Virus record (IMG/VR): IMGVR_UViG_3300030110_001739
Coordinates: 47,097-74,491 of that record
From: a virus
DNA: 27,395 nt
Direction: 5' to 3' (one strand)
This document shows positions 17,588 through 22,642 of the stretch, in pieces. Made by a program: the position numbers and the translations under genes. Numbering within the stretch: position 1 is the first letter of the stretch; every line of letters begins with the position of its first letter. Below the pieces are notes generated by a model. That model was given only the letters and a program-made list of their open reading frames with translations, searched no databases and had not been told where the DNA came from.

Positions 17588-17917
17588 TTACCCTCTACTT
17601 TTTAAAAAGTCTTCAGCCATACTACCTAATGCTGCTCCACCTCTAGTTTCTACCTTCTTTACTTCTCTCTCACGTAAACTATCTACTTGACCCAGTAGAG
17701 CTAAGTAGTTCTTCATGGTATCTTGAATAAATTTACCCTGAGATTCAATAGAGGCTACCACCATAGGTATGGATCCACCATTAGCAGTTTGTTTATACTC
17801 TATCCTATCTTTCAGTGCAGGGAGAGGATTAGCATCTACATAGGCTTTCCATTGGACTAATTGTGTTTCAGCCCAGTCTAACTCTGCGTTTATGTATGTA
17901 GTTTTCTTTACTGCCAT
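17588..17917 (-). CDS. Candidate terminase small subunit (coiled-coil protein)
   Basis: This is a 109-residue helical protein ending 2 bases before the large-terminase start. It has an N-terminal helix (INAELDWAETQLVQWKAYVD), a central stretch with ANGGSIPMVVASIESQGKF, and a second helix (GQVDSLREREVKKVETRGG). The size, predicted coiled coil and position immediately upstream of terL are what a small terminase subunit would show. However, no recognisable DNA-binding helix-turn-helix is visible and I recall no firm family assignment. It could equally be an unrelated packaging-associated protein. Confidence 0.5.
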   Translation of the reverse strand: MAVKKTTYINAELDWAETQLVQWKAYVDANPLPALKDRIEYKQTANGGSIPMVVASIESQGKFIQDTMKNYLALLGQVDSLREREVKKVETRGGAALGSMAEDFLKSRG

Positions 17918-17924
17918 GCAGTTG

Positions 17925-18161
17925 TTATTTACCTATGGATAATCCATCCTTGATAATCTTATCAACTTCAAAGTTATCATCTTCCACTTCCACTATATCT
18001 AGTTTAGCTTGATAATTACTTAGCAATTGATAAAACTTTTTATCTGTTATAGACCATACATCTTCTCCATCTAAGGCTGTAGCTATATGTTTGCCTATAT
18101 TCATCTTAGGATGAAGTTCCTTTAGGTGTTTTATTATGTTTATTATTTTAGTTATGTACAT
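17925..18161 (-). CDS. Hypothetical small protein, 78 residues
   Basis: This is a small mixed-charge protein (MYITKIINIIKHLKELHP, DGEDVWSITDKKFYQLLSNYQ, VEVEDDNFEVDKIIKDGLS). It has no cysteines, membrane segment or known motif. It is packed between neighbours with gaps of only 4 and 7 bases in the pre-terminase cluster, which supports it being a real gene in the late operon. The function is unknown. Confidence 0.6.
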   Translation of the reverse strand: MYITKIINIIKHLKELHPKMNIGKHIATALDGEDVWSITDKKFYQLLSNYQAKLDIVEVEDDNFEVDKIIKDGLSIGK

Positions 18162-18165
18162 TGGT

Positions 18166-18444
18166 TTATTTGATTAAATCGTTTATATCCTCATCAGATA
18201 TAGGAGGAAACTCTTCCTCATAGTCTTGTTCGGTTACCATATATTGTGGATCTGTATTATTCACTTCATCTGTATAATACTCCGGTTTCACTTCAATTTT
18301 AATCACATCTTCTTTACCCTCTTCAGCCTGTTCTCCCATTATATCAATGAAATCAGCTCCATCATCATAGATCTTTTTAAGCATATCTATCAATCCTATG
18401 ATAGACACCTTTCTTAAACCTTTAAATTTCTTTCCTTCACTCAT
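18166..18444 (-). CDS. Acidic hypothetical protein, 92 residues
   Basis: A lysine-containing start (MSEGKKFKGLRKVSIIGLIDMLKKIYDDG) is followed by a strongly acidic second half (GEQAEEGKEDVIKIEVKPEYY, EQDYEEEFPPISDEDINDLIK). Its start overlaps the stop of the zinc-ribbon gene by 4 bases (ATGA type), so it is translationally coupled to it. No domain is recognised. The acidic tail suggests binding to a basic partner, but nothing more can be said. Confidence 0.6.
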   Translation of the reverse strand: MSEGKKFKGLRKVSIIGLIDMLKKIYDDGADFIDIMGEQAEEGKEDVIKIEVKPEYYTDEVNNTDPQYMVTEQDYEEEFPPISDEDINDLIK

Positions 18445-18743
18445 AACTTATGGTCTTCAATTACATCTTGTTCTTCATCTGTTAACACAGCTGTCCATTT
18501 ATTAATTGGGCAACTGCAAGATAAGCATTTTGTTTTAGCTGACAAAGTACATCCGCAACTAACACAATGTGCATCTGGCCTAGCAGTCTTATGTTTACTA
18601 GAATGATTAGGACATGCATCACATATAGCCATCCTTTCTTCACTAACTAGTTCTATCTGCTCCACCATATCGGCATCAGGGAGTAGCTTATTTTTCCATC
18701 CTTCGTAGATTTGGCCTACGTTTATCTTTAGATTTTTGTACAT
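18441..18743 (-). CDS. Zinc-ribbon protein of the pre-terminase cluster
   Basis: This is a 100-residue protein. An N-terminal helix-like segment (QIYEGWKNKLLPDAD) is followed by SEERMAICDACPNHSS, then CVSCGCTLSAKTKCLSCSCP and INKWTAVLT. The cysteines CxxC, CxxCGC and CxxCxC would hold one or two zinc ions. I recall a conserved phage family with 'R..IC..C' and 'KT.C....CP..KW' that fits. Zinc ribbons like this typically mediate DNA or protein contact; a specific role is not visible. The start overlaps the small basic ORF at 18688-18816. The ATG at 18743 is supported by the conserved-looking YEGWKN region that follows it. Confidence 0.75.
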   Translation of the reverse strand: MYKNLKINVGQIYEGWKNKLLPDADMVEQIELVSEERMAICDACPNHSSKHKTARPDAHCVSCGCTLSAKTKCLSCSCPINKWTAVLTDEEQDVIEDHKL

Positions 18744-18816
18744 TCTTATGACTCTTCAGTGTCTTCATCCAAGCTTTAACTTGTGCTATGTTTTGCTTTG
18801 GACTATTCTTCGACAT
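18688..18816 (-). CDS. Possible 42-residue basic protein
   Basis: A 42-codon frame begins at ATG 18816-18814, overlapping the end of the HU-like gene by 14 bases, and runs 56 bases into the start of the zinc-ribbon gene. The product is very basic (MSKNSPKQNIAQVKAWMKTL, then KSKDKRRPNLRRMEK). The 14-base overlap at its start is typical of coupled phage genes, but the 56-base overlap downstream is large, so it may be only a leader peptide or chance frame. Confidence is low. Confidence 0.4.
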   Translation of the reverse strand: MSKNSPKQNIAQVKAWMKTLKSHKNVQKSKDKRRPNLRRMEK

Positions 18817-19162
18817 TTACTTTTGGTTTTATTGAGTTCAAAGTTAGGTTGAGGTTACTCAGCTTGCTCTTGATTACATCCAACTTCTTGGTTGGTAATG
18901 TATTCTCGGCTAGTTGATGTTCGTAGTTCTTTTTTATTTTTTCTAGCTTTTCTATTCTCTTAACGGCCTTGGATGAGTTAAAAACAAATTTTCCAAACCC
19001 TGAGATTTCTATACTGTTCTGAGTCTTAGTGGCATCTTCAGCAGAATTAAACTGATGTGTTATCACTTGATCAATCACTCTCTCACTCACTACCATCCCC
19101 ACTGACATCTTCTTCACTATGTGGTCCCTTAGTGTCGTTCTCTTCTTGTCTATCTTCTTCAT
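18803..19162 (-). CDS. HU/IHF-like DNA-bending protein
   Basis: The chosen start is Met at 19162 (MKKIDKKRTTLRDHIVKK); a longer frame to 19198 exists but adds residues that do not fit the family. The signature is NSIEISGFGKFVFNSSKA, matching the HU/IHF core 'V-x-L-x-G-F-G-x-F-x-V' with the following basic region, and the preceding helices (VVSERVIDQVITHQFNSA) fit the dimerisation body. The extended C-terminus (about residues 75-119) is helical and lysine-rich. Such IHF-like genes are typical of crAss-like phages. It overlaps the upstream wing-helix gene by 80 bases in another frame; an internal start near MSVGMVV would reduce this. It probably compacts or bends phage DNA during packaging or transcription. 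Confidence 0.72.
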   Translation of the reverse strand: MKKIDKKRTTLRDHIVKKMSVGMVVSERVIDQVITHQFNSAEDATKTQNSIEISGFGKFVFNSSKAVKRIEKLEKIKKNYEHQLAENTLPTKKLDVIKSKLSNLNLTLNSIKPKVNVEE

Positions 19163-19511
19163 GTTGTAATTGTATAAACAGGTTAATATGTTTCTCAAAG
19201 TCCAACACTATTACAGGATTAACCTTCACCTTACTATCTTCTTTGATAAATATGCCCACCTTCTTAAGCTTACTTACAATATTATTGATCGTAGCTGTGG
19301 TGGTGTTATACTTCTCACAAAACTCTGCTCTAGCGTTAGCATAAGTGATGGTACCTTTGATTGACGTATATGCCACCAACTGTATCTCTCTTTCTGTTAG
19401 TTTTAGATTGTTTAGTGCAGATAGTATGGAATAGTACTGTTGAGCAAGTTCATACTTGTCATCATAGCTTTTTGCTAGTTTCTGTATTACTTTTGGTTTC
19501 TGTGCTTCCAT
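19083..19511 (-). CDS. Probable winged-helix DNA-binding protein, first gene of the late operon
   Basis: This is a 142-residue protein. The central part reads KLTEREIQLVAYTSIKGTITYANARAEF, then CEKYNTTTATINNIVSKLKKVGIF and KEDSKVKVNPVIVLDF. That is a helix-turn-helix (recognition helix around TTATINNIVSKLKK) plus a wing (VKVNPVIV), like MarR- or replication-initiation-type winged helices. The C-terminus is acidic and Glu/Asp-rich (EEDRQEENDTKGPHSEEDV). It lies immediately downstream of the promoter at 19539-19572, so it would be the first late gene made and could regulate the divergent region. The specific role is inferred; the HTH is visible by pattern only. Confidence 0.7.
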   Translation of the reverse strand: MEAQKPKVIQKLAKSYDDKYELAQQYYSILSALNNLKLTEREIQLVAYTSIKGTITYANARAEFCEKYNTTTATINNIVSKLKKVGIFIKEDSKVKVNPVIVLDFEKHINLFIQLQHEEDRQEENDTKGPHSEEDVSGDGSE

Positions 19512-19538
19512 TATTTAGTTATATTGGCTTTCTATATG

Positions 19539-19572
19539 CAAATATATAAAAAAATTATATGACATTACCAAA
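19539..19572 (-). promoter_or_regulatory. Bacteroidota-type promoter for the leftward (late) operon
   Basis: On the minus strand TTTG (19572-19569) is followed after 22 bases by TATATTTG (19546-19539), an exact match to the TANNTTTG -7 box of Bacteroidota primary sigma promoters. The -7 box ends 27 bases before the ATG of the 142-residue gene at 19511. The spacing is at the upper end of the usual range. Confidence 0.7.
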
Positions 19573-19785
19573 TAATCTTTTGAGAAAAGCTATATTATGT
19601 TTGAACATTCACTGTTTTACAGGTTACAAGGAACCTAAATAAGAAGATATCTTATGATTTAATATCCCACCCACCCACCAAAGGTATAACATTCTACCCC
19701 AAACTTCCAAATTTTTAACTACCCTTTTTTCAAAACCACCCCCCCCCATCGTGTGTGTACTGAAGGAGACCCCTACCATTTGAAA

Positions 19786-19821
19786 CCCCACAAAAAAACT
19801 GCGTGGTGGGGGTAGTCCCCC
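19786..19821 (+). promoter_or_regulatory. Competing hairpins in the leader of the first rightward gene
   Basis: CCCCAC (19786-19791) can pair with GTGGGG (19806-19811), or GGGGG (19808-19812) can pair with CCCCC (19817-19821) around a TAGT loop. The two use overlapping G residues and exclude each other. The second is followed by TTT, 36 bases before the ATG at 19858. This layout resembles a terminator/antiterminator pair or an RNA switch, but no ligand-binding core was recognised. Confidence 0.5.
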
Positions 19822-19857
19822 TTTGATTGAACACGCTTAACTTAATTATTTAATCCA

Positions 19858-20304
19858 ATGGATAATACTAAAAATGCCCAAGCAGGGGCTAATCTGCTAA
19901 CCGACCCAAGTATCTGGTCTAATGTCGATACTAACGACAGAATTGAATTAGGAACTGTTTACCAAGGTGTAGGCAAGGACGGTTGGATAGAACTATCTCA
20001 ACCTAATATGCAAAAGACAGACGGTACTCGTTGTGTTGTGTTCTTGTATAAGAATGAAGACGAGCGAGCAATGGTTTACTGTTCACCTGCAGTTAGTGAA
20101 GGCTTAAGGAATAAGACTATCAGCATTCCACAACTTTACAACTTCAACCTTTACGAAGCGTTTACACAAGACGGGACAGCCTTCTTGCAAATTCAAATGC
20201 CAAGTGGTGGTCAGAGAATTGCATTCAAGGCAAGCGAATACGCTAATGCTAATGCTACCTTTGAGCAAGAAGTTGTTGACCCTTCTACTTTGGTTGCGTT
20301 CTAA
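19858..20304 (+). CDS. Monocistronic early protein of unknown function, 148 residues
   Basis: This protein has an open, hydrophilic N-terminus (MDNTKNAQAGANLLTDPSI). It is followed by beta-rich segments (ELGTVYQGVGKDGWIELS, TRCVVFLYKNEDERAMVY, TAFLQIQMPSGGQRIAFKA) and an acidic tail (QEVVDPSTLVAF). There is no membrane segment or enzyme motif. It stands alone between a structured leader and a strong hairpin terminator, so it has its own transcript and is the first rightward gene. A hand count of 20161-20220 gives 26/60 G+C, against 20/60 for a line of the polymerase gene (24481-24540). That suggests different codon use or recent acquisition. Early single-gene units are often host-takeover or single-strand-binding proteins, but no such motif is seen. 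Confidence 0.7.
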   Translation: MDNTKNAQAGANLLTDPSIWSNVDTNDRIELGTVYQGVGKDGWIELSQPNMQKTDGTRCVVFLYKNEDERAMVYCSPAVSEGLRNKTISIPQLYNFNLYEAFTQDGTAFLQIQMPSGGQRIAFKASEYANANATFEQEVVDPSTLVAF

Positions 20305-20315
20305 TAGCAAACCTT

Positions 20316-20350
20316 TAGCATATCAGGGACTTCGGTCCCTGTTTGTGCTA
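20316..20350 (+). terminator. UUCG-loop terminator after the 148-residue gene
   Basis: CAGGGAC-TTCG-GTCCCTG (20324-20341) is a perfect 7-bp stem with the highly stable UUCG tetraloop. It is extended by TAGCA/TGCTA (20316-20320 with 20346-20350) across an internal loop. It begins 12 bases after the stop of the 148-residue gene. The downstream U-tract is weak (TTTG inside the outer stem), but the stability of the loop favours a terminator or an mRNA 3'-end protector. Confidence 0.75.
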
Positions 20351-20356
20351 TATATA

Positions 20357-20378
20357 GGGTGGGAGTAATAGGGTTGGG
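20357..20378 (+). other. G-quadruplex motif
   Basis: GGG-T-GGG-AGTAATA-GGG-TT-GGG fits the G3 N1-7 pattern exactly with loops of 1, 7 and 2 bases. It is intergenic, just downstream of the terminator, in an otherwise AT-rich genome. It is flanked by TATATA on the left and CATATATGG on the right. Confidence 0.7.
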
Positions 20379-20397
20379 CATATATGGTGCAAAGTAA

Positions 20398-20466
20398 GTA
20401 CTATTGCAACTGTTTTACGTGTAAACTTAAACAGTAGTGTACACAGTACCCACTTTAACCCACTTT
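20398..20466 (+). promoter_or_regulatory. Dyad element plus short direct repeat
   Basis: ACTGTTT (20409-20415) and AAACAGT (20429-20435) form a 7-bp dyad around a 13-base spacer containing TTTACGTGTAAA. An outer GTACT/AGTAC pair (20398-20402 with 20445-20449) is also possible. Immediately after, ACCCACTTT is repeated at 20448-20456 and 20458-20466. The whole could be an operator, a cruciform or part of an origin. Confidence 0.45.
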
Positions 20467-20514
20467 TTACCACAGATAAATAAACAAGACATATAATAAA
20501 TATATAGCATTAAG

Positions 20515-20655
20515 ATGACAGAAGACGACTATAACAACAGACAAGGCAAATCAGAACAGCAGTATAGATCTGCTATGATATGTACAACTATCTCCTATAT
20601 AGGTTTGATAGTTTCCTTTATACTAATAGTAATAATAAATAATATAAGATTATGA
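20515..20655 (+). CDS. 46-residue single-pass membrane protein
   Basis: A frame from ATG 20515 to TGA 20655 gives a charged N-terminus (MTEDDYNNRQGKSEQQYRSA) and one hydrophobic segment of about 20 residues (TTISYIGLIVSFILIVII), then NNIRL. The end overlaps the next ATG as ATGA, typical of coupled phage genes. It is a small membrane protein of unknown function, possibly an early host-modifying protein. Confidence 0.6.
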   Translation: MTEDDYNNRQGKSEQQYRSAMICTTISYIGLIVSFILIVIINNIRL

Positions 20656-20801
20656 AACGCAAGATTAAACTACTACCTACAGCATTCTATAGATTTAGAC
20701 TAGCAGCATTTGCTGTTGGCTTATTCTTTATGTGCTCAATACAAAATGGAGAATACACTGTGGAAGCAGATGACTCAGAGTTAGAACAATTAGGATATTA
20801 A
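20652..20801 (+). CDS. 49-residue protein with an N-terminal hydrophobic segment
   Basis: Starting within ATGA of the previous gene, it begins with a basic stretch (MKRKIKLLPTAFYRFR), then a hydrophobic segment (LAAFAVGLFFMCS), and ends with an acidic soluble tail (EYTVEADDSELEQLGY). The pattern resembles a signal anchor or a lipoprotein-like export signal: Cys follows the hydrophobic core, though the lipobox is not classical. It is probably membrane- or periplasm-directed. Function is unknown. Confidence 0.6.
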   Translation: MKRKIKLLPTAFYRFRLAAFAVGLFFMCSIQNGEYTVEADDSELEQLGY

Positions 20802-20805
20802 CCTT

Positions 20806-21010
20806 AAGGGCTAGACTAACAATCATGGATTCTAGATAAATACAAGGATAGGCAAGAGAATGCTATGACCCTTACCTCAACGCTGCAGGAGAGCAGAAGA
20901 AAGGCCCTTTTAACTAACATAACGACTAGAGCAATGAGTCACGCAATACCACTGACTATTCTGAGATAGTGTCAGCCTTTATGGATAAGCACTCTAGTTC
21001 TATGTTAGTT
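20806..21010 (+). ncRNA. Candidate structured RNA, two adjacent domains
   Basis: No convincing gene fills this 225-base gap, yet it is dense in complementary segments. Domain A (20806-20909) is closed by AAGGGC/GCCCTT. Inside are TAGA/TCTA (20812-20815 with 20831-20834), AAGG-ATAG(g)CA with TGCTAT...CCTT (844-854 with 861-873), and CTGC/GCAG (883-886 with 893-896) around an AGGAGA loop. Domain B (20912-21010) is closed by a perfect 10-bp AACTAACATA/TATGTTAGTT, then ACTAGAG/CTCTAGT (925-931 with 992-998), then an inner CTGACTAT/ATAGTGTCAG hairpin (952-959 with 966-975) with a 2-base bulge. No tRNA T-arm motif or known riboswitch core was recognised. A 34-codon frame (20865-20969) spans both domains and is an alternative explanation for part of it. 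Confidence 0.55.
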
Positions 21011-21026
21011 TTAAATACATAACATT

Positions 21027-21149
21027 ATGAAACATTGGCTAAACGAAGGTCTTGAGATACTTAAGGTGTTACACAAGGCTAGAAAGCAATCAAATAAAAA
21101 ATCGAAAAATGGCAAAAGACGGAAAAGAGACGATAACAGTAAAATATAG
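21027..21149 (+). CDS. Possible 40-residue basic protein
   Basis: A frame from ATG 21027 to TAG 21149 encodes MKHWLNEGLEILKVLHKARK followed by a very basic, lysine/arginine-rich tail ending DDNSKI. An amphipathic helix plus basic tail suggests nucleic-acid or membrane contact. It begins 16 bases after the structured RNA and overlaps the next gene by 41 bases in another frame, so its reality is only moderately supported. Confidence 0.45.
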   Translation: MKHWLNEGLEILKVLHKARKQSNKKSKNGKRRKRDDNSKI

Positions 21150-21339
21150 AGACATCTATCTTACATGTGTAGGATACTTTACGTCAAGATGTCCAGGTGA
21201 TTATCACACAGCACCAAGTCCAGCTGAGTTTGAAGCACACAAGATACTTGTGGAAGATACAGACATCATGGACTTACTAGACTACCAACTAATAGAAGAG
21301 ATAGAACAACAGGCAGTAGAATCCATTGAGGATAATTGA
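21109..21339 (+). CDS. Small acidic protein of the early operon, 76 residues
   Basis: The preferred start is ATG 21109 (MAKDGKETITVKYRDIYLTC), preceded by the A-rich context usual in Bacteroidota; a longer frame from 21052 adds residues overlapping the upstream ORF. The product has a beta-like start, SRCPGDYHTAPSPAEFE, and an acidic helical end (DIMDLLDYQLIEEIEQQ). No family is recognised. It is the first clear gene of the rightward operon and is followed at once by a hairpin. Confidence 0.65.
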   Translation: MAKDGKETITVKYRDIYLTCVGYFTSRCPGDYHTAPSPAEFEAHKILVEDTDIMDLLDYQLIEEIEQQAVESIEDN

Positions 21340-21410
21340 TTGGTAGTTTAATCAATGAGTGGTGGGGGTAACGAGAGAATTCACAATACTTCAAAATCCC
21401 CCACACACTC
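21335..21410 (+). terminator. Two consecutive hairpins with G-rich stem
   Basis: ATTGATT/AATCAAT (21335-21341 with 21350-21356, 8-base loop) begins at the stop codon of the 76-residue gene. It is followed directly by GAGTG-GTGGGGG pairing with CCCCCAC-a-CACTC (21357-21368 with 21398-21410), 12 bp with one bulged A and a 29-base loop. The sequence GTGGTGGGGGTA in the second stem also occurs at 19803-19814 in the earlier leader. No strong U-tract follows, so attenuation or mRNA processing is as likely as termination. Confidence 0.55.
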
Positions 21411-21445
21411 TTAATAATAAATATTAACTTTATAAAACAGGCAAA

Positions 21446-21607
21446 ATGAATTACCCAGATGAAATGACAAGCAATAAAGAGCCCATGATTCTTTGTCCTG
21501 AATGCTTCAAAGGCAGAGTGATAATGAACTACTCACGCAAAGAAGGTGAGTGTAATCATTGTGGGACACAATTTAAACTAAACGGATTAACTTTAAAATA
21601 TAAATGA
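21446..21607 (+). CDS. 53-residue zinc-ribbon protein
   Basis: A frame from ATG 21446 to TGA 21607 encodes a short protein with LCPECFKGRV and later CNHCGTQFKL, the two CxxC pairs of a classic zinc ribbon separated by 16 residues. The remainder is short. The following ATG is 1 base after the stop, so the genes are coupled. Zinc ribbons of this size often bind DNA, RNA or RNA polymerase; the phage role here is unknown. Confidence 0.65.
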   Translation: MNYPDEMTSNKEPMILCPECFKGRVIMNYSRKEGECNHCGTQFKLNGLTLKYK

Positions 21608-21608
21608 C

Positions 21609-22076
21609 ATGGCAGAACGACCAGCAATATGGATAGCAGTAGAACTAGCTTTCCATCACTATGAACCAGACAAGTTCAGACCAGACACATTATTTATGAA
21701 TGTGCACTTCCCAGGAACAGAGAGAGAACATGTGCAAGTGTTTCCTTTAGGATCTACAGCACTAGAGCTATGGGAGAAGAATATGATTATACCAGAGAGC
21801 TTTGGCTATCCAGTTCAACCTTTCATCCTTGATGATAATGGTAGACAGATAGCTCAGCCCGATGAGATAGGATATTTTGACAACCCAAGAGAGGAAGATG
21901 AGTACCAAATGTTCACAACTAAAGAGATGAATATCATTATGGATCAGTTTGACGGTCTATGTGAGCTCTTGGTAGACGAACAAGAATATGATGATAACTT
22001 TATACAACCAGTTTATGTGGATGATTTAGTTATCATTAGAGGCTTAACACCTGAAGAGGATGAAGAGCCAGAATAA
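21609..22076 (+). CDS. Acidic hypothetical protein, 155 residues
   Basis: This is a soluble acidic protein with WIAVELAFHHYEPDKFRPD at the N-terminus, a central PLGSTALELWEKNMIIPE and FDNPREEDEYQM, and an acidic tail (TPEEDEEPE). It has no cysteines in pairs, no membrane segment and no known motif. It is packed between two zinc-ribbon genes (1-base and 11-base gaps), so it is a real operon member. The function is unknown. Confidence 0.6.
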   Translation: MAERPAIWIAVELAFHHYEPDKFRPDTLFMNVHFPGTEREHVQVFPLGSTALELWEKNMIIPESFGYPVQPFILDDNGRQIAQPDEIGYFDNPREEDEYQMFTTKEMNIIMDQFDGLCELLVDEQEYDDNFIQPVYVDDLVIIRGLTPEEDEEPE

Positions 22077-22087
22077 AACCTAAAATT

Positions 22088-22324
22088 ATGAGTGAAGAAT
22101 TATTTTATGATTATCATTGTGGTAGCTGTAAGGCTACATACACTAGTAATCAACCGGAAGAGAAATGCTTTTACTGTGACAGTACAAGGCTAACTATTAA
22201 GGTACAGAGACCAAAGATACAAAGGATCAGGAAGAAGTCAGAGCTTGAGTTATTAAATGAAACTCTAGACAATATTCCAGAACCAGACTATGAATGGATG
22301 AATGACTTAGATAAAAACAGATAA
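22088..22324 (+). CDS. 78-residue zinc-ribbon protein
   Basis: The N-terminus YDYHCGSCKATYTSN, followed by EEKCFYCDSTRLTIKV, shows two CxxC pairs 15 residues apart, a zinc ribbon. The middle is basic (RPKIQRIRKKSELE) and the end acidic (PEPDYEWMNDLDK). It follows the 155-residue gene by 11 bases. The fold is well supported by the cysteines; partner and function are unknown. Confidence 0.65.
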   Translation: MSEELFYDYHCGSCKATYTSNQPEEKCFYCDSTRLTIKVQRPKIQRIRKKSELELLNETLDNIPEPDYEWMNDLDKNR

Positions 22325-22354
22325 AACTATGAGAGATTATAATCAATATAAAAT

Positions 22355-22486
22355 ATGGGAAAAGTAATAAAACTAGAAACAAGAAAGCAGGCTTTCCATA
22401 AGTGGATGGTCCAGACCATTAAGAATAAATATGTTAAGGACGAGAAGCAAATGAAAGCCGCTTTTAAAAAGATAAGCAATGAGTAA
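22355..22486 (+). CDS. 43-residue basic protein
   Basis: The frame from ATG 22355 to TAA 22486 gives MGKVIKLETRKQAFHKWMVQ, then a lysine-rich helical tail (KDEKQMKAAFKKISNE). It is a single amphipathic, basic polypeptide with no motif. Its end overlaps the next ATG (22479) by 8 bases, the kind of coupling seen elsewhere in this operon, and the 300-base stretch has no other plus-strand gene. It is reasonably supported as a small gene. Confidence 0.5.
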   Translation: MGKVIKLETRKQAFHKWMVQTIKNKYVKDEKQMKAAFKKISNE

Positions 22487-22637
22487 AATAGAATTAACAA
22501 GAACAGAATACAGAAGTCATGTAACTGGTAACAAAGTAAAGAAGACCAACACAGGGTGGAGAGACACCAAAACACACGAAGATCTTCTAGATTACCAAGT
22601 ATATAAGTTTGTATCTCTGTTCGCTAAAATCAAATAA
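22479..22637 (+). CDS. 52-residue small protein
   Basis: The frame from ATG 22479 to TAA 22637 gives MSKIELTRTEYRSHVTGNKV, then a mid region with TGWRDTKTHEDLLDYQV and a hydrophobic-ended tail (YKFVSLFAKIK). It overlaps the previous gene by 8 bases and stops 5 bases before the next ATG. No family is recognised. Confidence 0.5.
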   Translation: MSKIELTRTEYRSHVTGNKVKKTNTGWRDTKTHEDLLDYQVYKFVSLFAKIK

Positions 22638-22642
22638 ATATT

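Larger units (their letters stand above)
19512..19857. promoter_or_regulatory. Divergent intergenic control region (possible origin)
   Basis: This 346-base region lies between leftward and rightward modules and has no supported gene. It contains the leftward promoter at 19539-19572, and a TATGTTTG box at 19596-19603 on the plus strand whose upstream TTTG lies only 13 bases away, so it is a weak candidate. It also holds a hairpin AGGTT...AACCT near 19620-19637, C-runs on the plus strand (CCCACCCACCCACC at about 19666, nine Cs at 19739-19747), and two competing G/C hairpins near 19786-19821 just before the rightward gene. The strong strand asymmetry and divergent layout would suit a replication origin, but no iteron set was identified. 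Confidence 0.6.

Noticed and set aside
20806-20909. tRNA-like cloverleaf in domain A of the structured region
   Set aside because: The closing stem and three inner hairpins resemble a cloverleaf, but there is no T-arm consensus, no fitting anticodon loop and the length exceeds a tRNA.
20865-20969. 34-codon plus-strand frame (MTLTSTLQESRRKALLTN...)
   Set aside because: It spans both domains of the structured RNA candidate and has no independent support; kept as an alternative explanation in the RNA finding rather than as a gene.
22327-22575. Minus-strand frame of 82 codons in the early operon
   Set aside because: It lies opposite two coupled small plus-strand genes; its product is Leu/Phe/Ser-rich from antisense AT-rich DNA.
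22604-22611. TAAGTTTG promoter -7 box before the MGxDIYG gene
   Set aside because: No TTTG at suitable spacing upstream; a single box is too common in AT-rich DNA.
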